From the NCBI GenBank assembly GCA_021810505.1, contig JAJZIR010000001.1:310001-374000 (forward strand): a stretch of 64,000 nucleotides of DNA. Direction: 5' to 3'. This document shows, piece after piece, positions 32,221 to 39,943 of the stretch. The notes beneath the pieces are model-generated. The model was given only the letters and a program-made list of their open reading frames with translations, was not told the DNA's origin and did no database searches. Every line of letters starts with the position of its first letter. Position 1 is the stretch's first letter. The position numbers were made by a program, and so were the translations under genes. Origin of the DNA: a bacterium. GTDB taxonomy: Bacteria > Deinococcota > Deinococci > Deinococcales > Deinococcaceae.

Positions 32221-33035
32221 GGCGGCGGGCCCCGGCCAAGCTCAACCTGGGCCTCGAGCTGGGTGAACGGCTGCCCGGCGGGCTGCACCGGATCGCGACC
32301 CTGATGGTCCCGATCAGCCTGGCCGACTGGGTCGAGGTCGAGCCCGCCGGGCAGCTCCAGCTCCAGCTCACCGGGCCGGTGGCGGTCGGGGGCGGGGCGG
32401 ACAACCTGGTCTGGCGCGCCGCCCAGAGCTACCTGAGCCGTCTAGGCGGCGGGGCCAAGCTGACCTTAGAGAAGCGGATCCCGCTGGGCAGCGGCTTGGG
32501 AGGGGGTTCCAGCGACGCCGCAGCCACCCTGCTGGCGCTGCAGGAGCTCTTCCCCAGCCAGCTCGACCTGGCCGGGCTGGCCGCGCGCCTAGGGGCCGAC
32601 GTCCCCTTCTTCCTGCTGGGAGGGGCGGCGATCGCCCGGGGATTCGGGGAGCAGCTGCAGCCGGTCTCCCTGCCCCAGCGGCAGGTGGTGGTGGTGCGGC
32701 CGGACGCCGCAGTCAGCACCGCGGAGGCCTACCGCTGGTGGGACGAGAGCGGCGGTCCGGGCAGGCGGGTGGACTTCGAGCGGTTGATCGCGCAGCTGCG
32801 CGCCGGCGAGGTGCCCGACTCCTTCAACGCCTTTCAGGAGCTGGTGGCCAGCCGCTGCCCACCGGTCGCCCAGGCCTTAAGCGCGCTGCGGGGCAGCGGT
32901 TTGGGGGGAGCTTTGATGAGCGGCTCGGGGAGCAGCTGCTTCGCCTACGCGGGTAGCCGGGCCCAGGCCGAAGAGGTGGCCGCCCAGCTGGCTGAGCGCT
33001 TCCCGCGGTGGTGGGTCCAGGCGGCCGAGTTCTGA
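32217..33035 (+). CDS. ispE: 4-diphosphocytidyl-2-C-methyl-D-erythritol kinase
   Basis: A GHMP-family kinase that phosphorylates the IspD product in the MEP pathway. It shows RAPAKLNLGL at the start, the ATP-binding glycine loop PLGSGLGGGSSDAAA near residue 90, GADVPFFLLGG, and the C-terminal LMSGSGSSCFA loop. Length is 272 residues, normal for the family. The GTG at 32217 overlaps the ispD stop; the in-frame ATG at 32175 would lie inside ispD and is rejected. A new promoter for the phoH group begins three bases after its stop. Confidence 0.94.
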   Translation: MRRRAPAKLNLGLELGERLPGGLHRIATLMVPISLADWVEVEPAGQLQLQLTGPVAVGGGADNLVWRAAQSYLSRLGGGAKLTLEKRIPLGSGLGGGSSDAAATLLALQELFPSQLDLAGLAARLGADVPFFLLGGAAIARGFGEQLQPVSLPQRQVVVVRPDAAVSTAEAYRWWDESGGPGRRVDFERLIAQLRAGEVPDSFNAFQELVASRCPPVAQALSALRGSGLGGALMSGSGSSCFAYAGSRAQAEEVAAQLAERFPRWWVQAAEF

Positions 33036-33037
33036 GC

Positions 33038-33043
33038 TATACT
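33038..33043 (+). promoter_or_regulatory. -10 element TATACT of the phoH operon
   Basis: TATACT lies six bases before the GTG of the leader ORF at 33050. A -35 box would fall inside ispE; I see no strong match. Confidence 0.6.
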
Positions 33044-33049
33044 GAGCGG

Positions 33050-33154
33050 GTGCGAGAAACTGTTCGGGATCGGCTGGTCCGCGCTGACGGCCAGCCCTGG
33101 TCAGCTTTCGGTCCGCTGCCGGCGGCCGGCGACCAGGACCGGGTGCAGGCTTGA
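33050..33154 (+). CDS. 34-codon leaderless leader ORF overlapping phoH
   Basis: GTG at 33050 begins a 34-residue frame (MRETVRDRLVRADGQPWSAF, then about 14 more) ending at TGA 33152-33154, which overlaps the TTG of phoH as TTGA. The promoter-to-start spacing implies a leaderless message, and phoH itself has a weak TTG start without a ribosome site, so translation of phoH probably depends on this ORF. It repeats the arrangement seen before ispD. Whether the peptide has a function of its own is unknown. Confidence 0.5.
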   Translation: MRETVRDRLVRADGQPWSAFGPLPAAGDQDRVQA

Positions 33155-34071
33155 GCAGCGGGCCGAATCAGGCGGTCATCCCCCTCAACGGCCAGCAAGA
33201 AGCCCTGGCCCTGTTCGGAGAGCAGGACGTGCTGCTCCGGCAGATCCGCCAGCTCAGCTCGGCTAGGATCAGCGCCAGGGGGGACGTGATCGTGATCAAC
33301 GGCGAGGCCGCCGAGGTCGAGCGGACCAAGCGGCTGCTGACCGAGCTGATCGGCACGGTCCGCAAGGGCGGCGACGTGCAGGAGGCCATCGAGCGCGGGG
33401 ACACCCCACCGGGAGGCCCCGCCGGCCTGCCCAACCGGCTGCGGGCCAAGACGCCGGGCCAGCAGAGCTACCTGGAGGCGATCGAGCGGAGCGACATCAC
33501 CTTCGGGATCGGGCCGGCCGGGACCGGGAAGACCTACCTGGCGGTAGCCATGGCCATCGCCCACCTGCGCAGCCGCCGGGTCAAGCGGATCATCCTGACC
33601 CGGCCGGCGGTCGAGGCCGGAGAGCGGCTGGGCTTCCTCCCCGGAGACCTGCAGGCCAAGATCGATCCCTATCTCAGACCGCTCTACGACGCCCTCTACG
33701 ACATGCTGGAGTCGGACCGGTTCGAGAGCTACCTGGCCCGGGGGACCATCGAGGTGGCGCCGCTGGCCTTCATGCGCGGCCGCACCCTCAACGACGCCTT
33801 CATCATCCTGGACGAGGCCCAGAACACCACCGCCGAGCAGATGAAGATGTTCCTGACCCGGATGGGGTTCTCCAGCAAGGTGGTGGTCACCGGCGACATC
33901 ACCCAGGTCGATCTCCCCCGGCACCTGGGATCCGGCCTGATCGTCGCCGAGCAGACCTTGGTCGGGATCGAGGGGATCCACTTCCACCACTTCAGCGAGG
34001 CCGACGTGGTCCGCCACCCGCTGGTGGGCCGGATCGTCAAGGCCTACGAGGTCGCCGAAGCGCTGGGATGA
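33151..34071 (+). CDS. phoH: PhoH-family ATPase (KH-like N-terminus)
   Basis: A 306-residue PhoH-like protein, a cytoplasmic NTPase thought to act in RNA metabolism. The N-terminal part (about 15-70) resembles the usual KH-like nucleic-acid-binding region (ARISARGDVIVINGEAAEVE). The P-loop is GIGPAGTGKTYLAVAMA near residue 118, and the Walker B segment is DAFIILDEAQNTT. It is coupled to ybeY by an ATGA overlap; this gene pair is widely conserved. The TTG start is chosen because it overlaps the leader ORF stop and precedes the normal family N-terminus. Confidence 0.92.
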   Translation: MSSGPNQAVIPLNGQQEALALFGEQDVLLRQIRQLSSARISARGDVIVINGEAAEVERTKRLLTELIGTVRKGGDVQEAIERGDTPPGGPAGLPNRLRAKTPGQQSYLEAIERSDITFGIGPAGTGKTYLAVAMAIAHLRSRRVKRIILTRPAVEAGERLGFLPGDLQAKIDPYLRPLYDALYDMLESDRFESYLARGTIEVAPLAFMRGRTLNDAFIILDEAQNTTAEQMKMFLTRMGFSSKVVVTGDITQVDLPRHLGSGLIVAEQTLVGIEGIHFHHFSEADVVRHPLVGRIVKAYEVAEALG

Positions 34072-34532
34072 TCGATCTGGTCTGCCGCTCGGAGCTGCCC
34101 GGGACGCTCCGGAGTTCCCTCAAGCGGGGCGGGCGGGCGGTGCTGAAGGGCCACGGCCTAGCAGGCCACCGCCTCACCGCGGTGGTGAGCGGCGACAGCG
34201 AGCTGCGCCAGCTCAAGCTGCGCTACTGGGGGGTGGACGCGGTCACCGACGTGCTCAGCTTCCCCTCCTGGGTCCCCGGAGACCCCTTCGTCCCGCTGCA
34301 CTTAGGTGACCTCTTCCTCAACCTGGAGCAGGCCGAGCGGCAGGCCGAGGAGTTGGGCAGCGGCCGGGAGCGCGAGCTGCTTTTGCTGCTCTCGCACGGG
34401 ATCACCCACCTGGCCGGCTTCGACCACCCGGCCGCCGAGTCCCTGAACGCCCAGGCGCTGCCGGAGGCGCCCGGTTGGGAGATCTTCAACCGGGCGGCTC
34501 AGTGGGCTTGGGAGGCGGACCGGTCGCGGTGA
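34068..34532 (+). CDS. ybeY: Endoribonuclease YbeY
   Basis: A 154-residue single-strand-specific metallo-endoribonuclease that works in 16S rRNA 3' maturation and ribosome quality control. The zinc site is visible as SHGITHLAGFDHP (three histidines), preceded by TDVLSFPS. It is coupled on both sides: ATGA with phoH and GTGA with dgkA. Length and order phoH-ybeY-dgkA match the common bacterial arrangement. Confidence 0.95.
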   Translation: MIDLVCRSELPGTLRSSLKRGGRAVLKGHGLAGHRLTAVVSGDSELRQLKLRYWGVDAVTDVLSFPSWVPGDPFVPLHLGDLFLNLEQAERQAEELGSGRERELLLLLSHGITHLAGFDHPAAESLNAQALPEAPGWEIFNRAAQWAWEADRSR

Positions 34533-34852
34533 GGGGGCGCTGGCGCAGCGCCAAGGCCGCCTGGAACGGCCTAGCGCTGCTGTGGCTGGAGACCAATTTC
34601 CGGATCGAGCTGGCCGGCGCGGCCCTAGCCGTGGCCATCAGCCTGGTCCTGGGGCGCGGCCTGGTCGCGATCGCGCTGGCCTGCGGGCTGGTCCTGAGCT
34701 TGGAGGCGGTCAACACCGCAGCCGAGCGGCTGGTCGACCTGGCAAGCCCGGGGTGGAGCGCGGCCGCCGGGCGGGTCAAGGACCTCACCGCCGGCGCGGT
34801 CCTGATCGCCGCCTGCGCCGCCCTGGCGGTAGGCCTCATCTCCTGGCTCTAG
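34529..34852 (+). CDS. dgkA: Diacylglycerol kinase/undecaprenol kinase, small membrane type
   Basis: A 107-residue membrane kinase with three hydrophobic helices (LAGAALAVAISLVLG, LVAIALACGLVLSLEAVN, GAVLIAACAALAVGLISWL). The active-site motif appears as LEAVNTAAERLVD, close to the consensus ENTAIE. It recycles diacylglycerol or phosphorylates undecaprenol at the inner membrane. The GTG at 34529 overlaps the ybeY stop; an earlier in-frame start at 34475 lies inside ybeY and is not used. Confidence 0.88.
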   Translation: MRGRWRSAKAAWNGLALLWLETNFRIELAGAALAVAISLVLGRGLVAIALACGLVLSLEAVNTAAERLVDLASPGWSAAAGRVKDLTAGAVLIAACAALAVGLISWL

Positions 34853-34863
34853 CTTCCGGCTCA

Positions 34864-34881
34864 GGGCGGAGGTTCCCGCCC
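34864..34881. terminator. Possible GC-rich terminator hairpin between convergent genes
   Basis: GGGCGG (34864-34869), loop AGGTTC, CCGCCC (34876-34881) lies 11 bases after dgkA and before the 3' end of the convergent aminotransferase gene. There is no T-run, so it may not be an intrinsic terminator. Confidence 0.3.
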
Positions 34882-34944
34882 CCCGGGGAGCCGCGGCGGC
34901 TCAGCGGTCATGGCGCCGGACCGGGGGGACCGCACCGAGGCGGC

Positions 34945-36306
34945 TCAGGAGACCGCGCGCAGGGCGGCCGCGATCAGCTCCAGGCCCACTTCGGCTTCCT
35001 GGCGGTTCAGGATCAGGGGGGGCGAGATCCGCAGGCTGCTGTAGCCGCAGGGCAGGGTGAGCAGGCCCAGGCGGAAGGCGGCCTCCGCGAAGCGGTCGCG
35101 GACGGCCGGGTCCTCCGCGCCGTCCGCCGAGACGAACTCGATCCCCAGGAAGAGGCCGCGGCCCCGGACCTGGCCGACAGCCGGAAAATCGGCCGCCAAC
35201 CGGCGCAGCTCGGCCAGCATCCACTCGCCCTGGATCCTGGCGTTGTCGATCAGGCTGGTGCCCAGCCCGGGGTGCAGGGCGCCGCCCTCCAGCAGGTCCA
35301 GGGTCGCCGAAGCGGCGGCCACCGCCACCGGGTTGCCGCCGAAGGTGCTGCCGTGACTCCCCTCGGGCCAGGTCATCAACCGCTCCCTGGCCAGCATGGC
35401 GCTGAGCGGCAGGCCGGAGGCGATCCCCTTAGCCAGGGTGACCATATCCGGCTGGATCTGATCGTGCTCGAAAGCGAACATCTTTCCGCTGCGGCCCATA
35501 CCGGTCTGGACTTCATCGAGGATGAGCAGGATGCCGTAGCGGTCGCAGAGCGCGCGCAGGCCGGGCAGGAAGTCGCTGGGCGGGACAATGTAGCCGCCCT
35601 CGCCCTGCATCGGCTCCACCAAGATGGCGGCGACCTCATCGGGGGGCAAGACGGTGGGGAACAGCTCGCGCTCCAGATAGTCCAGCACCGCCCGGCCGCA
35701 GCTCTCCGGGTTAGAGCCCAGGGGCGGCCGGAAGGGGTTGGGGTAGGGGACATGGACCACACCGGACAGCAGCGGACCGAAACCGCGGCGGTAATTGGCT
35801 TTGGACCCGGTCAGCGAGACCGCGCCGTAGGTCCTGCCATGGAAGGAGCCCAAGGTGGAGATCAGGTAGGGGCGGCCGGTGTGGTGCCTGGCCAGCTTGA
35901 TGGCCGCCTCCACTGCCTCGGCACCCGAGTTGCCGAAGAAGGCCCGGTAGCGATCGCCCGGCAGGTGGGCCAGCAGCCGCTCGGCCAGCTGGGTGGTCCC
36001 CTCCTGGGCGTAGTCGGTCAGGCAGATGTGCAGGAAGCGCCCCACCTGGTCGGCGATCGCCGCCGCCACGTGGGGGTGGTGGTAGCCGGTGGTGGACACC
36101 GCGATCCCGGCCATGAAGTCCAGGAAGGTGTTGCCGTCCAGGTCGCTGAGCCAGACGCCCTGGCCGCGGTCCGGCACCAGCGGGAAAGGGCGGGTATAGC
36201 AGGTGGCCAGGGCGGCGCGGTCGCGCCGCAGCACCTCTGCGCTGCGCGGGCCGGGGAGGGCGGTGCGCAGCTCGGGGCGCCGGACTGGGGCCTGGGCGGG
36301 GTTCAC
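34945..36306 (-). CDS. Class III aminotransferase (acetylornithine/4-aminobutyrate type)
   Basis: A 453-residue PLP-dependent omega-aminotransferase of fold type I. Landmarks are FFGNSGAEAVEAAIKLAR, SFHGRTYGAVSLTGS, the cofactor aspartate in LILDEVQTGMGR, and the Schiff-base lysine in TLAKGIASGLPLSAM. The GTG at 36306 overlaps the kamA stop as GTGA, so it is made together with the lysine aminomutase. I infer that it deaminates an amino acid in the same route, for instance beta-lysine or a derivative, but the substrate could also be 4-aminobutyrate, 5-aminovalerate or acetylornithine. No arg genes are nearby. Confidence 0.88.
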   Translation of the reverse strand: MNPAQAPVRRPELRTALPGPRSAEVLRRDRAALATCYTRPFPLVPDRGQGVWLSDLDGNTFLDFMAGIAVSTTGYHHPHVAAAIADQVGRFLHICLTDYAQEGTTQLAERLLAHLPGDRYRAFFGNSGAEAVEAAIKLARHHTGRPYLISTLGSFHGRTYGAVSLTGSKANYRRGFGPLLSGVVHVPYPNPFRPPLGSNPESCGRAVLDYLERELFPTVLPPDEVAAILVEPMQGEGGYIVPPSDFLPGLRALCDRYGILLILDEVQTGMGRSGKMFAFEHDQIQPDMVTLAKGIASGLPLSAMLARERLMTWPEGSHGSTFGGNPVAVAAASATLDLLEGGALHPGLGTSLIDNARIQGEWMLAELRRLAADFPAVGQVRGRGLFLGIEFVSADGAEDPAVRDRFAEAAFRLGLLTLPCGYSSLRISPPLILNRQEAEVGLELIAAALRAVS

Positions 36307-37670
36307 CGCCGCTCCTCGGCCGGCTGGCGGTCCAAGGGGTTCCACTTCTCGGGGTCGCGGTTCAGGCGGTGCTCGCCGGCACCGCGGCGGTGCAGCTCGC
36401 GGAAACCGGCCGGCTCGATGCTGATCCCCTCGCCCTCGAGCAAGCCGTAGACCCCTTTCTGGCCGGGCTCGCTGCGCTGCCACTCCGCGGGCACCGAGAC
36501 ATCCGGCCCGGTGTAGTCCTCCGGCTCGGCGTAGGCGGCGATGTAGCCCTCGAAGTTGCGCAGCACCAGCTGGTCGGGCCCCTGGGAGAGCAGGTAGTTG
36601 GGAGCCAGCGGGATCTTGCCGCCGCCCCCCGGGGCGTCGACCACGTAGGTCGGGATGGAGTAGCCGCTGGTGTGGCCGCGCAGGCTCTCCATGATCTTGA
36701 GGCCCTGGGCCACGCTGGTGCGGAAGTGGCCGGCGCCGTGGACCAAGTCGCACTGGTAGAGGTAGTAGGGCCGCACCCGGATGCGCACCAGCTCGCGCAG
36801 CAGCTTCTGCATGACCACCGGGTCGTCGTTGACGCCGCGCAGCAGGACCGATTGGTTGCCCAAGGGAATCCCAGCCCGGCTCAGCCGGTCGCAGGCCTCG
36901 GCCACCTCGGGGGTGATCTCCTTGGGGTGGTTGACGTGGATGTTGATCCAGAGGGGGTGGGCGCTGGCCAAGGTCTCCAGCAGCTGGTCCGTGATCCGCA
37001 TCGGCAAGAACACCGGAACCCGGGTCCCGATGCGGACGATCTCGATGTGGGGGATGGCGCGCAGCTCGGAGAGCAGCCCGGCCAGCACCTTGGGTGCCAG
37101 GGTCAGGGGATCCCCGCCGGAGAGCAGCACGTCGCGGACTTGGGGGGTGCGCCGCAGGTAGGCGAGCTGCTGCTCGAAGTCCTTGGCCGAAAAGGTCTCC
37201 GAGGGGTCACCGACGATCCGGCTCCTGGTGCAGTAGCGGCAGTAGCTGGCGCACTGGGTGGTGACCAGCATCAGCACCCGGTCCGGATAGCGGTGGACCA
37301 GGCCGGGGACCGGGCTGTGGCGGTCCTCGGCTAGGGAGTCGTCCATCATCGAGGGGAAGGGGAGGAGCTCCTTGTCGGTGGGGATGACCTGGCGGCGGAT
37401 GGGGCAGGTGGGGTCGGTGGGGTGCATCAGGCTGGCGAAGTAGGGGGTGATATCCAAGCGGAATAGCCCCTGGGCGCTGATCCCGGCCCGCTCCGCCTCG
37501 GTCAGTTCCAGGACCTGCTCCAGCTCCTCGAGCCGGTTGAGCCGGTGGCGCATCTGCCACTTCCAGTCGTACCAGTCGCTGTCGGGAACCTCGCGGAAAG
37601 GGGCGGCCCGCAGGTTTCGGGGCAGCATGCGCTGGGATTCCTCGGTCGCTCTCGGGTGAATCTGTCTCAT
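36303..37670 (-). CDS. kamA: L-lysine 2,3-aminomutase (radical SAM, PLP)
   Basis: A 455-residue radical-SAM enzyme that interconverts L-lysine and beta-lysine. The iron-sulfur motif CASYCRYCTRSR is near residue 140, the SAM-contacting LLSGGDPL follows, and the PLP lysine is in APGGGGKIPLAP. The ATG at 37670 has a strong ribosome site (GGAGGTGGGAG). It heads a two-gene operon with an aminotransferase and diverges from a regulator, a P5C-type aldehyde dehydrogenase and another aminotransferase. This points to lysine catabolism through beta-lysine, though beta-lysine could also serve as an osmolyte or building block. Related family members act on glutamate or arginine, so the substrate is likely but not certain. 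Confidence 0.93.
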   Translation of the reverse strand: MRQIHPRATEESQRMLPRNLRAAPFREVPDSDWYDWKWQMRHRLNRLEELEQVLELTEAERAGISAQGLFRLDITPYFASLMHPTDPTCPIRRQVIPTDKELLPFPSMMDDSLAEDRHSPVPGLVHRYPDRVLMLVTTQCASYCRYCTRSRIVGDPSETFSAKDFEQQLAYLRRTPQVRDVLLSGGDPLTLAPKVLAGLLSELRAIPHIEIVRIGTRVPVFLPMRITDQLLETLASAHPLWINIHVNHPKEITPEVAEACDRLSRAGIPLGNQSVLLRGVNDDPVVMQKLLRELVRIRVRPYYLYQCDLVHGAGHFRTSVAQGLKIMESLRGHTSGYSIPTYVVDAPGGGGKIPLAPNYLLSQGPDQLVLRNFEGYIAAYAEPEDYTGPDVSVPAEWQRSEPGQKGVYGLLEGEGISIEPAGFRELHRRGAGEHRLNRDPEKWNPLDRQPAEERR

Positions 37671-37725
37671 CTCCCACCTCCTCTTTGGGGAAAACCCAGG
37701 CGGTCCCGGGCGTCTAGATGTCTAC

Positions 37726-37740
37726 CGCCTATGCTAGGCG
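37726..37740. promoter_or_regulatory. 15-bp perfect palindrome, candidate operator in the kamA/lrp intergenic region
   Basis: CGCCTA-TGC-TAGGCG is a perfect inverted repeat 56 bases before kamA and 118 before the regulator gene. Its minus strand contains TAGCAT, a possible kamA -10. Lrp-family regulators commonly bind 15-bp palindromes between themselves and a divergent target. Confidence 0.45.
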
Positions 37741-37823
37741 CAAACCCCAGCCATTTGGAAGAGCGCATTCCCGTCCGAGACGGCACTGTACAGCCGACCG
37801 CAGGCCCTAGACCCCTCCGCCAC

Positions 37824-37852
37824 TTGGCATTTGCGAAGTGAAGGTCTAGAGT
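37824..37852 (+). promoter_or_regulatory. Sigma-70-type promoter of the Lrp-family operon
   Basis: TTGGCA at 37824-37829, a 17-base spacer and TAGAGT at 37847-37852, six bases before the GTG at 37859. The transcript should be leaderless. Confidence 0.7.
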
Positions 37853-37858
37853 GAGGGG

Positions 37859-38371
37859 GTGCGCGTCCGATTCGACCGGGCTGACCGGCTGATCCTCTCC
37901 GCCCTGCAGCAAGACGCCAGGCTGAGCATGCGCGAGCTGGGGCGCAAGGTCGGCCTCTCCGCTCCAGCCGTCACCGAGCGGGTCCGGCGCCTGGAGGAGG
38001 AAGGGGTCATCTCCGGCTACAGCGCCAAGCTGGTCCCAGCGCGGCTGGGACGGCAGATCACCGCCTTCATCGGCGTCCAAGACAGCGGGCAACGCGACCC
38101 CCAGCTGATCCATTGGTCCGAGGAGCACCCCGCCGTGCTGGAATGCCACAGCGTGACCGGAGAGAACAGCTGCATGCTGCGGGTCGCGGTGGAGAGCGTC
38201 GCCGACCTGGAAACCCTGCTCTCGCAGCTGATCGCCATGGGCTTCACCTGCTCGACCTCCATCGTCTTGAGCAGCCCGGTCGCCGGCAAGCCGGTCCTAC
38301 CCGCCAGCCACCTGGCCCCCCAAGCGGCCCAGAATCCCAGTCAGAATCTCAGCAAGAAGGAGCGTCCATGA
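37859..38371 (+). CDS. Lrp/AsnC-family transcriptional regulator
   Basis: A 170-residue regulator. The N-terminal winged helix is ADRLILSALQQDARLSMREL followed by GLSAPAVTERVRRLEEEGVI (about residues 7-56), then the Lrp/AsnC ligand-binding alpha-beta domain. The family senses amino acids. Its position, divergent from kamA and coupled by ATGA to an aldehyde dehydrogenase gene, suggests that it controls the lysine/beta-lysine locus in response to lysine or a product. The GTG start fits the leaderless promoter six bases upstream. Confidence 0.92.
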   Translation: MRVRFDRADRLILSALQQDARLSMRELGRKVGLSAPAVTERVRRLEEEGVISGYSAKLVPARLGRQITAFIGVQDSGQRDPQLIHWSEEHPAVLECHSVTGENSCMLRVAVESVADLETLLSQLIAMGFTCSTSIVLSSPVAGKPVLPASHLAPQAAQNPSQNLSKKERP

Positions 38372-39942
38372 ACACCGGTCTCACCCCCTTCCGCCACGAG
38401 CCCTACAGCGATTTCCGCGACCCCGAGGTGGCCGAGTGCCAGAGAGCCGCCTTCGCGCAGGTGCGCAACCTGGCCCCCAAGCGCTACCCGCTGATCATCG
38501 GCGGGGAGCGGGTCTGGTTGGACAGCGACTTGGAGGTCCGCAACGTCAGCGACCGCGGCGAGCTGATCGCCCGCTTCCAGAAAGCCAAGGGCGCTCACCT
38601 GGAAGCCGCCATCCGGGCCGCCCAAGAGGCCTTCGCGGGTTGGTCGAGGACCAGCCCACAGCTGCGCTGCGCCCTGCTGCTCCAGCTCGCCTCGCTGCTG
38701 CGCCGCAAGCGCTTCCTTCTCAACGCCGCGATGAGCCTGGAAAACGGCAAGAACTGGGCTGAGGCCGATGGAGAGGTCGCTGAGAGCATCGACCACTGCG
38801 AGTACCTGGCCCGCCAGGTACTGGTCTGGTCGGAGGGCAAGGAGCTCTCCCCTATCCCCGACGAGCAGGTGACCTTGCAGTACGAGCCGATCGGCGTGGT
38901 GGCGGTGATCAGCCCCTGGAACTTCCCCAGCGCCATCCCGCTGGGGATGACCCTCGGAGCCCTGGCTGCCGGCAACACGGTGGTGCTCAAGCCGGCCAGC
39001 GAAGCCCCCATCAGCGCCTACCTGCTGGTCGAAGCCCTAGAGGAAGCCGGTCTCCCCGCGGGGGTGGTCAACTTTCTGACCGGGGATGATGCCGACTTAG
39101 GAGACCCGCTCGTCGACCATCCGGCCATCCGAATGGTCGCCTTTACCGGCTCAAAGGAGATCGGCTGCCGCATCTACGCCCGGGCGGCCCAGGTCCAGCC
39201 CGGGCAGCGCTGGCTCAAGCGGGTCATCGCCGAGATGGGCGGCAAGGACGCCACGGTGGTCTGCAAGGACGCCGACCTGGAAGCGGCCAGCCAAGGCATC
39301 GTCGACGCGGCCTTCGGGTACAGCGGTCAGAAGTGCTCGGCCTGCTCGCGGGTGATCGCCGAGGAGAGCGTCTACCAGGACCTACTGGAGCGGGTGGTCG
39401 CCAAGACCAAGCAGCTGCAGCTGGGCAGCGCCGAGTCCAACGCAGACGTCACCCCGATCATCACCGCCGAAGCGGCCGAGCGCATCGCCGGCTACATCGC
39501 GCTGGGCCGGAGCTCGGCCCAGCTGGTCTGCGGGGGATCCGCCCCCCAAGTCCGCGAGGGCGGGCGAGTCCTGGCCGCTTCGTTCCTCGAACCGACCATC
39601 TTCAGCGAAGTCCCTGCCGACTCCCCGCTGTTCACCGAGGAGATCTTCGGGCCGGTCCTGACTTTCACCAGAGCCAAGGACCTAGACCAGGCCTTCGAGC
39701 TGGCCAACCAGACCGCCTACGGGCTGACCGGCTCGGTCTACAGCTCCGACCCGGCCACCCTGGAGCGGGCCAAGCGCGAGTTCGCGGTCGGCAACCTCTA
39801 CCTCAACCGCAAGTGCAGCGGCGCCCTGGCCGGCACCCACGCTTTCGGCGGCTTCCACATGAGCGGAACCGACGCCAAGGTCGGGGGGCCCGACTACCTG
39901 TTCTATTTCCTGCAGGCCAAAACGGTGGCCCTGCGCTACTGA
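38368..39942 (+). CDS. 1-pyrroline-5-carboxylate dehydrogenase-type aldehyde dehydrogenase
   Basis: A 524-residue NAD(P)-dependent aldehyde dehydrogenase. Visible features are ISPWNFPSAIPLGMTLGALA, the cofactor-binding FTGSKEIG, the general-base glutamate in AEMGGKDATVV, the catalytic cysteine in GYSGQKCSACSRV, and the family-typical ending SGTDAKVGGPDYLFYFLQAK seen in RocA/PutA P5C dehydrogenases. The ATG at 38368 overlaps the regulator's stop and has AAGGAG upstream. P5C dehydrogenase oxidises glutamate semialdehyde. In this context it might oxidise an aldehyde formed by one of the neighbouring aminotransferases, but a plain proline/arginine catabolic role cannot be excluded. Confidence 0.88.
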   Translation: MNTGLTPFRHEPYSDFRDPEVAECQRAAFAQVRNLAPKRYPLIIGGERVWLDSDLEVRNVSDRGELIARFQKAKGAHLEAAIRAAQEAFAGWSRTSPQLRCALLLQLASLLRRKRFLLNAAMSLENGKNWAEADGEVAESIDHCEYLARQVLVWSEGKELSPIPDEQVTLQYEPIGVVAVISPWNFPSAIPLGMTLGALAAGNTVVLKPASEAPISAYLLVEALEEAGLPAGVVNFLTGDDADLGDPLVDHPAIRMVAFTGSKEIGCRIYARAAQVQPGQRWLKRVIAEMGGKDATVVCKDADLEAASQGIVDAAFGYSGQKCSACSRVIAEESVYQDLLERVVAKTKQLQLGSAESNADVTPIITAEAAERIAGYIALGRSSAQLVCGGSAPQVREGGRVLAASFLEPTIFSEVPADSPLFTEEIFGPVLTFTRAKDLDQAFELANQTAYGLTGSVYSSDPATLERAKREFAVGNLYLNRKCSGALAGTHAFGGFHMSGTDAKVGGPDYLFYFLQAKTVALRY

Positions 39943-39943
39943 G

